From positions 2,852,001 through 2,916,000 of the forward strand of contig OX595991.1 of assembly GCA_951394045.1 (NCBI GenBank): 64,000 nt of DNA, written 5' to 3'. How positions within the stretch are numbered: position 1 is the stretch's first letter; the number at the start of each line of letters is the position of its first letter. The DNA is from Nitzschia sp. DOCU1. Its lineage: Eukaryota; Bacillariophyta; Bacillariophyceae; Bacillariales; Bacillariaceae. The notes under the pieces are model-generated. The model did no database searches, had not been told where the DNA came from, and was given only the letters and a program-made list of their open reading frames with translations. Positions 19,933 through 29,369 of this stretch are shown piece by piece. Made by a program: the position numbers and the translations under genes.

Positions 19933-20154
19933 GTGTGTCGCTATGCTATGAGCAGGTGTTGAGAGTGTATCAGTCGTTTCTTTGCTACCAGTAGCTACTG
20001 TTTGCACCGACAGTCTGCCCTGTATCTTTCACCACAAAGCCGGGTGGATTGACAGACACCCACGCGCGAATCCCGTCAGACGTTAGGCCGTCGACCGTTC
20101 ATTCGTTTTAGTCTACCAAGGACGGTTCATCATGTCGTCCTTCAGCAAAAAATG
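19933..20154. other. Spacer in the GPCR array
   Basis: Non-coding. The first bases (CAGGTGTTGAGAGTGTATCAGTC) resemble the flank of HMGS-KS near 16265, extending the duplicated segment in diverged form. Confidence 0.4.
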
Positions 20155-20345
20155 CAGATGGACCATGATGGAGGCGTAGTAATCTGAGATGGTGACCAGA
20201 CGCGGCCCTGTAGTATCACTCGGCCGACATCATCACCAGGGTACTGCACGTGATGTACCAGGCCAAGGCACCGAAGACAAAGCTATTTTACTTGTCTATC
20301 GTGTGCGAGCTTACTCCCAGTGAAGTATAATGGCTGGCGAAATTA
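20155..20345. repeat. GPCR 3'-flanking duplicated block, partial copy
   Basis: Collinear with 24640-24790 in short blocks: CGGCCGACxTCATCACCAG, GATGTACxxGxCCxAxGCACCGAAGACA and AATGGCTGG. No GPCR gene adjoins it, so it may mark a lost copy that lay where the glycosyltransferase-like gene now begins. Confidence 0.5.
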
Positions 20346-20379
20346 GGTTTTGCGCGTGACATCAGTGAGGCAAACAGCG

Positions 20380-21690
20380 ATGCCTGACGCCAACACGTCT
20401 CGTGTTCGGAGAAGTGATAGAGTCATCTCGAAGACGTCGATTGGAGGATGTTTATTGTTCGGAAGTTATCTCTTGTTCTGGATTTGGTCTTACTACCTGT
20501 CGCTGCAGTTTCATAATGCCGATATCGCTTCGGTTTCTTTTGCAACAGGGTTGAAATCGAGCATCACTCCGAATGACCAGCAGAATGATAATCCTCCTCT
20601 AGCAAGCAACATCACAACAGAGATTGCTGGAACATTTGTCATGCAAGTTCGGGGAGAAATGGGGAACAATCTTCAAAAGATTGCTCACGGTCATGCCTTG
20701 CGGTGGTATGCCCAGGATGAGTATGGCTTTTCTCCCCAACTCCTAATGCGGCACAAGAAAAAGACAAAGTGGATGACTGCCCGACAAGATGTTTATCAAT
20801 GCTTTCCTCGGCTACGATCATTAGACTATGAAAGTGGACTTTCTCCGACTTTTACGCGTATCCAAAGAGATCATCTTTCATGGTTAGAAAAGCAACCAGC
20901 GGAATGGACCGAAAAACTTTTCCTCGTAAAGGAAGATTTCCATTCGAACATTACTCAAGGTCTTCATGCGATGAAACAATTAACAATGGTAAAACCAAAG
21001 CCACACCCCGAGTATCCTATTGTGGTTTTGGGTGGGCCCATGCGCAATGCAATCATCGACAAATACTATCGAAGGTTCCGAGACGAGCTTTTTGTCTTTG
21101 ACAATGGGAACGATTGTTGCGCTCAGTTCCCGGATCCAGATGAAGTCGTTTTTGTAAGTCTTGGTGTAAAACTGATTCTTTGTGGAATACGCCTGAATCC
21201 ATTGTGCTGACCCCGCCTTGTTGCGTCGTAGCACTTTCGACATTTCGCCAAGGAGTTGAGCGTAGAAGAGCAAAAGAGTCGAGGCTTTGAAGAGTTGGAC
21301 CCTCAACGCGTGGCCACGCAACTCATGGGACATTTGCAGCCGGGTCAAAGGATTGCTATTACGACCCGATTTGCTAATGAGCCAATAGTGGACAAATATG
21401 TAGGGGCTATGAAACGGCAAGGATTCCAAGTCCGAGTGGTGGCGAACCAAACTGGTGTCCAGGACTTCTGCTTCTTGTTGCGGGCCAAGCAGGAGTTGTT
21501 GGGTGTGGCAAAATCTACATACGCGCGATGGGCGGCGTATCTGGGAGACGCGGACCGAGTACAGCTGTATGCATTGGATAATGCCGGATCAAAGGAATTC
21601 ATTCAACAAACAATGCTGTTCACATGGACGAATGCCGAGCTGACACGCCGCATACAATTTCCAGTGTTTGCATCATTGGACACGAGATAA
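20380..21690 (+). CDS. Golgi glycosyltransferase-like (fucosyltransferase-like), 2 exons
   Basis: Exons 20380-21153 and 21232-21690 (donor GTAAGT, acceptor CGTAG, phase 0) give 410 residues. A basic N-terminus with a signal-anchor at about 21-40 marks a type II Golgi protein. The catalytic part opens with QVRGEMGNNLQKIAHGHAL, an N-terminal Gly/Asn motif like that of GDP-fucose-using enzymes. It ends with NQTGVQDFCFLLRAKQELLG, then STYARWAAYLG, the type of C-terminal donor-binding motif found in GT-B fucosyltransferases. The middle carries VVLGGPMRNAIIDKYY. The intron lies just before HFRHFAKEL. It sits inside the GPCR duplication array on the opposite strand but is single copy. The sugar and acceptor are not known; the family call is moderate. 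Confidence 0.7.
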
Positions 21691-21863
21691 TCGTCAGGGT
21701 TTTTTGTTTGCCCGACAGAAACATGTTTGTTGTCCAACCAACAAGACTTCCTGAGTTTCAGGGCGACATGTGGTACTTCACAACTCACAGGTTAGTAGTT
21801 ATGAGTATACTTCTGAAGGCTTCAACTACGCACAAGGTGCCGCCCACGTCATGATTGGCCTTT

Positions 21864-22991
21864 CTACGTGCAAGGGCAAGGGTTGTCGTCTTCCGTTATG
21901 GCGGATTCTTCGCCTCTCTCCTCAGGGCATGCTTCTTCTTTCGAATCAGCGTGAATTGCACCGGTGCCAGAAGAAGCGCGAATTGTAACACTGCCTGAAG
22001 AAAGTGTTTCGGGCTCCCATATGGATCGTAGTAATGCTCGCAGTCGCCCAATGTTCGACCTGCGTCGCAATTCCGTGTAACGAGGCCGAACGAAGATGAG
22101 AAAGTAAAAGAAGCCTTGGAGAGGGAATATCGTCTGAGCTGTCGCAAACAACCAGAAATGCTCGTTCAATGGGTCCACTGCATGACCAGAGAGGTTTATA
22201 ATTTCCGCAGAAATCGCCCACATGGTGCAACTCAGATATAGCAAGCCGTAGAGCAGGCACTGCGTTACCACCATCCGTATCCTTTGTTGCTGGGCTCGAT
22301 TGGAAGTACTTCCTTCAAAGACATACCGCCGACTGGCGCGGTACTTTTGAACAACAGTCAACATGACAATCATCATGCAGATGATAATGGCTCCCGTGTA
22401 GATCAGAAGCGGAACAACAGTGAAATACAAGCCAAATGATACCGAGTACTTCTCGCCTCGTTCGCAGTCATTATTTTCGTCTGACTCACATCCTATCGCC
22501 CAACATCGAAGGATACTCTGTGGGATGTATACTTCCCAAAAGAACCCGAGTATCCCAGTGCCAACATGGAACATCAATGGTACTGCATGGAACCAGGGTT
22601 CACCATACTTGATCATGTATGCATCACGAACGTTGTATCGAACGACAAAGACGTAGTAGATCGAAAGGGCAGCCGCATAGGCACAGCTACCGAAGCCAAC
22701 TTGGAACATGAATCCCTGCATACTGCATGTTCCTTGGCTCCCATGTCCCCATGGCGTGGAAGCGTCCTTTGGTATTGGCAAAGGGCCCAAAGTCATGGCA
22801 ATGGAGAAGATAATATCAAGAATGGCGAGGCAGGAAAGTAATCGATGGTAGGTATTGATGCCTTTCGACCCGAGTATTTGCCTAGTACGGTAGACACTGA
22901 GCAAAATGGCGCCAGAGGAGATTATCGAAATGGGTGCAACCCCGGTGGCAATGAAGGCCAAAAATTTGATTCTCAGATCATAGTTAATCAT
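21864..22991 (-). CDS. Seven-transmembrane GPCR-like protein, array member 2
   Basis: A paralogue of the genes at 18285 and 24955. It has 375 residues from ATG 22991 (MINYDLRIKFLAF). All seven segments are kept: PISIISSGAILLSVYRTRQ, LLSCLAILDIIFSIAMTLG, QGTCSMQGFMFQVGFGSCAY, FHVGTGILGFFWEVY, IIICMMIVMLTVVQKYRAS, CLLYGLLYLSCTMWAIS and PLQGFFYFLIFVRPRY. The loop-2 region is shorter than in its paralogues: CWAIGCESDENN, without the WVGTFP step. The tail is short, with one repeat unit (CPEERGEESAI), and ends in CPCT. The frame is open to 23060 through a hydrophobic leader (FLCWLLYAVS) without an ATG. A short leader exon may therefore exist. Confidence 0.8.
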   Translation of the reverse strand: MINYDLRIKFLAFIATGVAPISIISSGAILLSVYRTRQILGSKGINTYHRLLSCLAILDIIFSIAMTLGPLPIPKDASTPWGHGSQGTCSMQGFMFQVGFGSCAYAAALSIYYVFVVRYNVRDAYMIKYGEPWFHAVPLMFHVGTGILGFFWEVYIPQSILRCWAIGCESDENNDCERGEKYSVSFGLYFTVVPLLIYTGAIIICMMIVMLTVVQKYRASRRYVFEGSTSNRAQQQRIRMVVTQCLLYGLLYLSCTMWAISAEIINLSGHAVDPLNEHFWLFATAQTIFPLQGFFYFLIFVRPRYTELRRRSNIGRLRALLRSIWEPETLSSGSVTIRASSGTGAIHADSKEEACPEERGEESAITEDDNPCPCT

Positions 22992-23458
22992 ATTTTGGAT
23001 GGGTATATCATAGGTGGGCACCGTCGTCGAAACAGCGTACAATAACCAACAGAGGAACAAGCAGCGAGCTATACCCGGATGAAGTCAGCCGGTAGTAGTT
23101 GCCAAAATCTTCCTGAAACCTTGGAAGACTATTTATGAGATGATGCGCTGCATCTAACTTCGCCATCCCATCGTGTTTCATTACGCTAATTTTGTTCTTG
23201 TCGATCTGTCGGAAATCAAAAGTAAGGGGTCAAAGAATCAGTCCTATTCTGTGAGGAGTTTCGTCACCTTTGGGCCGAGCACCAGGAGGTGTAGTTATGA
23301 GCTACCGGTAGTTCGAATCTTGGGTTCCCCTGCAACGAAGATGACGAAACGTCAGAAGGGTCTGTGTGATTTATGAAAAGTCGGAGAGGAGAACTGATGC
23401 GAAAAATTGTCAATAGCCCCATTGATTTTTCAACCTTCAGGTTAGCGATTCGCGTTCA
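22992..23458. promoter_or_regulatory. Upstream region of GPCR 2
   Basis: Contains the leader relic and CTTCCTGAAACCTTGGAAGAC near 23110, conserved upstream of GPCR 3 (26322) and in the fossil at 17824. The stretch is a likely leader exon or promoter element common to the family. A TACCGGTA octamer lies at 23303-23310. Confidence 0.35.
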
Positions 23459-24163
23459 GGGGCGAGGGGTAAGTTCTTATGCCATGCATGTAATGAATTT
23501 TTTAATTTGATGCGAAAACAGAACCCAGTGTTTGGCTTTGATTCCTCAGTTGCCTTTAAGTATAAAAATATCAAGATGCATTATATATATTTATCGCATT
23601 CTTTCGTTCCGCATGGCGAAGAATCCTTTGCTTGCAAAATTCATAACGAAAGATTCCATCGTTTTAATTTATGCAGCTTCCGTTTGCTCTTATAAAAATC
23701 ATAACGAGAGAATCTTTCGTTATAATTTTTTTATTACGAAAGATTCCATTTTAACCTCGCACCAATGAATTAACGGGGCTTAGGATTCTAGATTCTCTTT
23801 GAATCAGTAAGGCGATTTGTGAGCGAAAGGGAACTTCCGATGGCGAAGGTGTCTTACAATCTGCAAGAAATAAGGAATCCAAAATTCTGGCGATCTTTCG
23901 TTATGATGAAATTCATACCCAATCTTTCGTCATAAAACGAAAAATTATAACAGCATAACGAGAGAATCTTTCGTTATACTTTTTTCAAAACAAAAGATTC
24001 TTCGACTGCCAAAGGTATGTCGCAGTCAGAACTAAAATATATGCCATACCCTATTCTCGTAAAGACTCTATATAAAAACAATTAACACAAGGAACGCCTA
24101 TGGAGAAGCAGAGTTTCGGTACGTTTCATGCCATGCATCCAGAGCGAACTTACCCCTCGCCCC
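23459..24163. mobile_element. MITE-like element with 18-bp perfect terminal inverted repeats, 705 bp
   Basis: GGGGCGAGGGGTAAGTTC at 23459-23476 is repeated in inverse orientation at 24146-24163. A palindromic GCCATGCAT-type motif lies just inside each end. The interior is very AT-rich and carries many inverted and direct copies of CGAAAGATTC/GAATCTTTCG with ATAACGAGAGAATCTTTCGT (about 23640-24000). No transposase frame exists. No target-site duplication is evident. By structure it is a non-autonomous DNA transposon. Confidence 0.6.
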
Positions 24164-24584
24164 AGGACAATTAATTAGGATGGGGTTGACTTTTAGAACT
24201 TTACATTAAATAGAGCGTTGAAAGTTGGTTCTCTGATGAGAAAGTAATTGGGAAAGTAGAGGTTAGCCATGTTGAACCGGACAAATAGTACACTAAACTA
24301 GTAGTAGGGGCACTGTGTCGGGAATGAACATGAGGGGTCAAAGAAGCAATGAAAGTTGAGAAATCCCATTCGGGCGGTGACGAAGCCGAACAAGTTGTTC
24401 GAGCAACAGGTAAGATACCGGTAGTTCGACTTTGTCGCATTACTCACTGACTGTAGTTTCGGTGAATCATCCTATTTGGCGGAGTTCTCGGACTTTCTCC
24501 GAAAATATTCTATGAAGAAGAATCTTCGCAGAATAATATAATGAATAAGTAGTCAAATCTCTAGAATTGTAAAGGGGTGATGGA
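24164..24584. other. Intergenic; nothing recognised
   Basis: About 420 bases between the MITE-like element and the GPCR 3 flanking block. A TACCGGTA octamer lies at 24416-24423. Confidence 0.4.
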
Positions 24585-24954
24585 GTAATTCGAGCCATCA
24601 ATCGACGCCCGAATGCTCTGCTCCAGGATCATGACGAGAAGAGCTTCAAACCTCTGCAGTATCATTCGGCCGACCTCATCACCAGCAGGTACGCCCATGA
24701 TGTACATGTCCGAAGCACCGAAGACAGCCATTTGCTTGGCTATCAGGGGTGTCTACTTTTCTGACAGAGAAGTGGAATGGCTGGTGGCATTGGGCATTGT
24801 GCCCTTAGGCTGTTTCTCCTGTTTTCCCCCTCAGGGCCAAACTAGCGTTTGCAAAATGCTCCACGACAAAGAGGTTGCGGGGCGACCGACATGTCGTACT
24901 TCTTCACCAGCCTCACAAGAACAGCAAGTAAGGAGTAGCCGAAGGCAACGGTAC
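24585..24954 (-). repeat. GPCR 3'-flanking duplicated block, best-preserved copy
   Basis: Lies directly behind GPCR 3. On the minus strand (about 24760-24585) it keeps a stop-free stretch of over 50 codons that reads protein-like: KQMAVFGASDMYIMGVPAG, then DEVGRMILQRFEALL, then ILEQSIRASIDGSNYSITP. It has no splice-supported link to the GPCR. The same block, broken by indels, follows GPCR 1 (17925-18284). It may be a relic of a second gene carried along in each duplication, or a 3' exon. I do not recognise the protein. Confidence 0.55.
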
Positions 24955-26214
24955 CTAGTCCCCCTTTTGTGCTTGTTCGAGGCTTATGTCGGGGGCTAGC
25001 AGGAGTGTGGTGTCGTTCCCTGACATTGCGGAGACTTCTCCTCTCTCCTCCTGGCATGCTGCTCCTCCTTTCGAATCAGCGAGATTTTCACCAGCGACAG
25101 AAGAACCTGGCATGAAAGCGTTGTCGCTTCCTGTTACGACGGATACTTCTCCCTTCTCCTCCAGGGATGCTCCTTCTTTCAAAGGAGCAAGATTTTCGCG
25201 ATTGACAGAACAAGCCGTTGTTTTCAAAGCTTCGGGCTCCCATACGGATCGTAGCAATGCTCGCAGTCGCCCAATGTCTGACCTGCGTCGCAATTCCATG
25301 TATCGAGGCCGAACGAAGATGAGAAAGTAAAAGAAGCCTTGAAGAGGGTATACCGTCTGAGCCGTCGCAAACAACCAGAAATGCTTGTTCAATGGGTCCA
25401 ATGCCTGGCCAGCGAGCTCTATGATGGTCGCAGAAACGCCCCACATTGTACAATTTAGATAGAGAAAGCCGTAGAGCAGACACTGCGTCACGACCATCTG
25501 AATCCTCTGTTGCTGGATACGATTAGAGGCACTTCCTTCAAAGATAAATCGCTGACTGGCGCGGTACTTTTGAACAACAGTCAACATGACAATCATCATG
25601 CAGATGATAATAGTTCCCGTGTAGATCAGATACGGAACCACAGTAAGATACAGGCCAAACGTTTCCGAGTATTTCTCGCCTCGTTTGCAGTCCGACTCAC
25701 AGCCTATCGGAAAGGTCCCCACCCAACATCGAAGGGCATTTTGTGGGTTGTATACTTTCCAAAAGAATCCGAGTATCCCGGTGCCAAAATGGAACAGCAA
25801 CGGCACTGCATGGAGCCAGGGCTCAACATACTTTGTCATGTATGCATCACGCACATTGTATCGAACGACAAATACGAAATAGATCGACAGGGCGGCCGAA
25901 TAAGCAAAGCTGCCGAGGTCAATTTGGAACATAAATGCCTGCAGACTGCATGTACCTTGGCTCCCATAGCCCCATGGCGTGAAAGCGTCCTTCGGTATTG
26001 GGAAGGGGCCCAAAGTCATGGCCATGGAGAAGATAACATCAAGAATGGCGAGGCAGGAAAGCAATCGATGGTAGGTGTTGATGGCTTTAGACCCGAGTAT
26101 TCGCCTATTACGGTAGATACTGAGCAAAATGGCGCCAGAACCGATCATCGAAATGGGTGCAATCGCGGTCATAACGAAGACGAGATATTTTATTCGCATA
26201 TCATAGTCAACCAT
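24955..26214 (-). CDS. Seven-transmembrane GPCR-like protein, array member 3
   Basis: 419 residues from ATG 26214 (MVDYDMRIKYLVFVM). Its seven-segment body is very close to the other two members. Landmarks are AIAPISMIGSGAILLSIYRN, LLSCLAILDVIFSMAMTLG, QGTCSLQAFMFQIDLGSFAY, WLHAVPLLFHFGTGILGFFW, IIICMMIVMLTVVQKYRAS and PLQGFFYFLIFVRPRYMELRR. The long cytoplasmic tail holds two clear repeats (EKGEVSVVTGSDNAF and ERGEVSAMSGNDTT). The frame is open upstream to 26349 through LLFLFWSLYVVLTGLSC, a signal-peptide-like stretch with no ATG. A spliced leader exon is plausible, and the real protein may carry that leader. Identity within the array is clear; signalling partner and ligand are unknown. Confidence 0.82.
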   Translation of the reverse strand: MVDYDMRIKYLVFVMTAIAPISMIGSGAILLSIYRNRRILGSKAINTYHRLLSCLAILDVIFSMAMTLGPFPIPKDAFTPWGYGSQGTCSLQAFMFQIDLGSFAYSAALSIYFVFVVRYNVRDAYMTKYVEPWLHAVPLLFHFGTGILGFFWKVYNPQNALRCWVGTFPIGCESDCKRGEKYSETFGLYLTVVPYLIYTGTIIICMMIVMLTVVQKYRASQRFIFEGSASNRIQQQRIQMVVTQCLLYGFLYLNCTMWGVSATIIELAGQALDPLNKHFWLFATAQTVYPLQGFFYFLIFVRPRYMELRRRSDIGRLRALLRSVWEPEALKTTACSVNRENLAPLKEGASLEEKGEVSVVTGSDNAFMPGSSVAGENLADSKGGAACQEERGEVSAMSGNDTTLLLAPDISLEQAQKGD

Positions 26215-27080
26215 ATTTCCTGCTTCAGGGGGACAGGACAACCCCGTCAAAACAACGTACAATGACCAAAAGAGGAACAGAAGCCCCCTGCCACACCGGT
26301 ATGAAGCCTTATTGTCGAAGTCTTCCTGAAACCTTGGAAGACAGGACAATACGTGCTATCCATATTGTTTTTCGATTCCAATTATGTCCGTCTTTCTCAC
26401 TGGTTGCTCTCGTAACTTCTTTTTGCGCCGTCTCTCTCGTTTTTTGCTGACTCCTTTCTTGGTCCGCTGAGTCGACAGGAGGGGCCAACAACAACAAAGG
26501 ATACCCTAGGGACTTGGAATACCTGCTACAAAAATAAGCTGTAGAAACAGCTAGCTAGAAGGAGAGGTTGCATACTATAAATAATATCGTGTCGAGGAAT
26601 GAACTATTCTAGCAGGTACGTTTGTAGTTCTTTATGACTTCGCTACGAGAAGCTACCCTCCTGTAGATCTCGCTACCGGTAGACGTGGTAGGAGCAGGTA
26701 ACGTCAGGACGAGTTTCAATCTGCTGCATTTTGTAGCTACTACCGACCGGATGAAAAACGTACTCAAATATGCACTATTCGTCTTCTGGACGACTTCTGA
26801 TCCTACTTGGACAAAAGAGTGTCGACGATAGTTAATATCACGACACCGCGATTCAGTACCAAGCTACAGTACTACTATTAAAGCAGCGAAAAGTGCGCGC
26901 TATCCATATAGTAGTAGCATAACTAGGTTCGTGTCCCCTCTATCCCCAAAGTGAGAGAATTTCCCTGATCCCAAACCTTGCAGAAAAGCACTTTGACACC
27001 CCATTGTCACTCTGCATTGGCTCTTGTTCCCACCCGTTCCAGTAGTACTCCACACCCCTTTGCTCAACCCCTGTCTTCTG
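26215..27080. other. Intergenic between GPCR 3 and the P-loop protein
   Basis: Holds the GPCR 3 leader and promoter region (to about 26400) and then unrecognised DNA with several CTAG/GTAG-rich palindromes. A TACCGGTA octamer lies at 26674-26681. Open frames at 26900-27293 are shadows or downstream flank of the next gene. Confidence 0.4.
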
Positions 27081-28703
27081 TCAGTACGATGGTCTGTAGT
27101 TTCGATTCCACCCATGATTATCCCCCCTCCTGTTTTGATCATTGTGGCGGTCATGCCCGTGTCTTTGGTCTTGAGGATGATGGGCATTCATTTCGGTACG
27201 CCGGCGTTTGAAATCTTGATTCCGTGGTGGCGGCGGCCCTTGATTGTCATTTCTCCGACGATCCTCCTCGGACGGCATTCGTGGTTGCCGTGAAACGTCC
27301 CCTCTTGGTGGCGAATGATGCGATGACGATGATGGAAATGGACGAGACCGCTTTCCAGGAAATGGTCGAGTAGGAGGAGGAACGCCTGGGCCCTTGTTGG
27401 TATTAGGCCACGATGGTGTTCCACGCAAATCGGATGAATTGGGATTATCCAGTCGCCAATCTCGTTTCGCCGTAGAATTTCGTTGTGGAGGGCCACCGTT
27501 GCCATTTTCATTGTGCTGCTGGTGCACTCTGTTACTAGGAACATCCCCCGGCGCTGCGGACGAGGACCCAAATTCCTTTTGAATCAGTCGATTCCTTGTG
27601 AGTCGATATCGATAGGTCGAATTGCCGTTGCCATGGCGTGGTTCCGCCAATTGCACCAGATACTGTTCCATGGCAAAGGTTGCGTCGCCATTGTGCATTT
27701 TACGCGGGGGCGAGTCGGTTTCCATGGCCATCCCATCCGTGGTAGTAGGCATGCCAGCAAAAAGTTGATCAATGCGTCGATAACAATCTGCAATAGCACT
27801 GGCCGGTACATATTTGCCCGTTTCCGACAAGCGCTGCAAATTTCGCAGTAACAATGTCGATAGCGACACCCATGGAATGCTTGTCGGGTTACAATAAGGT
27901 GCACTCATGACGAAATGAACAGGTCGTCTGGTTTGACAGGCAATTTCCAAAGCCATTTGATAATCTTTGGGTTTGGAATTAGTATTTCCCCAAGCGACTG
28001 GAATGTGCGTGGGTGTTGTACGCAACAACTTGTGAGCTCGTTGAATGGCCGATTGATTGGTAGTCGGATGGGGTCGAAATAAACTCTCTAGACAAAAGAC
28101 TTGGACTTGTGCGGGCAAAATGTTGTTGCTCTCTTGTTGTTGTTGTTGTTGTTGCCGTTTCGTATAATAGTCTTCGACGATTCGCACCAATCCTTGTGCA
28201 ACATGCACGGAATGTCCCTGTTGTTGATAGAGTTGTAGTACAGAAATTGCAAAATTCTGTGCCGATAAATCTCCTCTCCATCGTTTTAATATCAGAGTCA
28301 ATTCCGTATTGTCTTGTTGAATTCGTTCTGCCAACGATTTTCCTTGATACACGGCTTGTAGCAACGTACTGTTGTTGCTACTGTCCAAAAAGAGTGCAGT
28401 ATCGACTGGGACGTAAACGTCAGGTTGATCATCCAAGGAGATATCTAGGATTTTGTGGTCGTGTTGCGTTTGTAGAAAGGTGGTCTTTCCACAACATTGT
28501 GGACCCACGGTAATGTAGAGAGGTGCCGCACTGGTCAAGGCACCATCGGCATTGCGAGACGCAAACATGCGAGTAGGAGTAGTAGGAAATTTTTGTTGTA
28601 AAGGCAACAAAAAGCCAGTCGCAATGGACGCAACGGCCAAAACAAGGAAAACGAAGGAATAGGGGGGATCGTAGTAACAACAACGGTGTCGCAACAATTT
28701 CAT
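27081..28703 (-). CDS. P-loop NTPase (polynucleotide-kinase-like) with an Arg/Pro-rich tail and a leader
   Basis: 540 residues from ATG 28703. A hydrophobic stretch at about 16-29 ends in ATGF at 28-31. A signal peptide followed by Phe resembles the diatom bipartite plastid leader, but this is only suggestive. The Walker A loop GPQCCGKTT is at 67-75. The following 300 residues look like an AAA_33/zeta-like kinase body: KILDISLDDQPDVYVPVD, then LFLDSSNNSTLL, and VHFVMSAPYCNP. A Gln run (about 180-190) interrupts it. The last 120 residues are disordered and rich in Arg, Pro, Asn, Asp and His (for example HGHDRHNDQNRRGDNHGW). Such tails often bind RNA. RNA processing is a guess; the NTPase fold is well supported. 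Confidence 0.75.
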   Translation of the reverse strand: MKLLRHRCCYYDPPYSFVFLVLAVASIATGFLLPLQQKFPTTPTRMFASRNADGALTSAAPLYITVGPQCCGKTTFLQTQHDHKILDISLDDQPDVYVPVDTALFLDSSNNSTLLQAVYQGKSLAERIQQDNTELTLILKRWRGDLSAQNFAISVLQLYQQQGHSVHVAQGLVRIVEDYYTKRQQQQQQQESNNILPAQVQVFCLESLFRPHPTTNQSAIQRAHKLLRTTPTHIPVAWGNTNSKPKDYQMALEIACQTRRPVHFVMSAPYCNPTSIPWVSLSTLLLRNLQRLSETGKYVPASAIADCYRRIDQLFAGMPTTTDGMAMETDSPPRKMHNGDATFAMEQYLVQLAEPRHGNGNSTYRYRLTRNRLIQKEFGSSSAAPGDVPSNRVHQQHNENGNGGPPQRNSTAKRDWRLDNPNSSDLRGTPSWPNTNKGPGVPPPTRPFPGKRSRPFPSSSSHHSPPRGDVSRQPRMPSEEDRRRNDNQGPPPPRNQDFKRRRTEMNAHHPQDQRHGHDRHNDQNRRGDNHGWNRNYRPSY

Positions 28704-29369
28704 TCGTCGACACGACTTGGTGGTGAAGGATGAAGACAAGATGGTCAATATAAAACTGTCAGAAGGAAGAAGATGTTATTGAATAGCAAAAAGTCGGATC
28801 GCAATGAGAATGGGATGCCAAAAGAGTGAAAGGATTCATTCATTCGTTGGAGGTGAGAAAACCGGTTGATTGGAAGCAGATGGCAAGAGGTCGGATGATG
28901 CACAGACAGACACTACCCAGTACGGTCGGACAGACAGACAAAGTCATTCGCAGTTTTGAAAATGGGCCGACTTCGCGGCGGCGAGTCCCTCCAAGCATGT
29001 TCAACGGACATCCAATGCTTCCAATTCCTAAGCGAACGTCGAAATTCATATATACAATTTTGTAGATGTAAATATAAAAAATTTTTAGGAGCACCGCGCA
29101 TCTGCCACCACCCCGCTCGCCGAGGAGGTTTTCGTTGAATGCTTCAACAGACGAAAATGGGCGGCCCGATTGGCGGAGTCCAAGATAGTTAGACCAAGAA
29201 CGAACGTAGCTCCACGAAATAACACAGACAAGGCAAAGCTTGTGGGGGAATCACCATCGTTAAAACAAAGCTTCCCTTCAAAGGACCCTTGCGAGAGTGT
29301 TATATTGCAACCGTCTGCAACATTGTAGTATTGATTGAGACGCTTGTTGTGTTGTTATTATTATTAGCC
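28704..29369. promoter_or_regulatory. Divergent intergenic region
   Basis: 666 bases between two divergent genes, presumably with both promoters. AT-rich near 29040-29085. No recognisable genes. Confidence 0.35.

Noticed and set aside
23640..24010. Repeated short units considered as a CRISPR-like array
   Set aside because: Units are in both orientations, irregularly spaced and AT-rich inside a terminal-inverted-repeat element of a eukaryotic genome.
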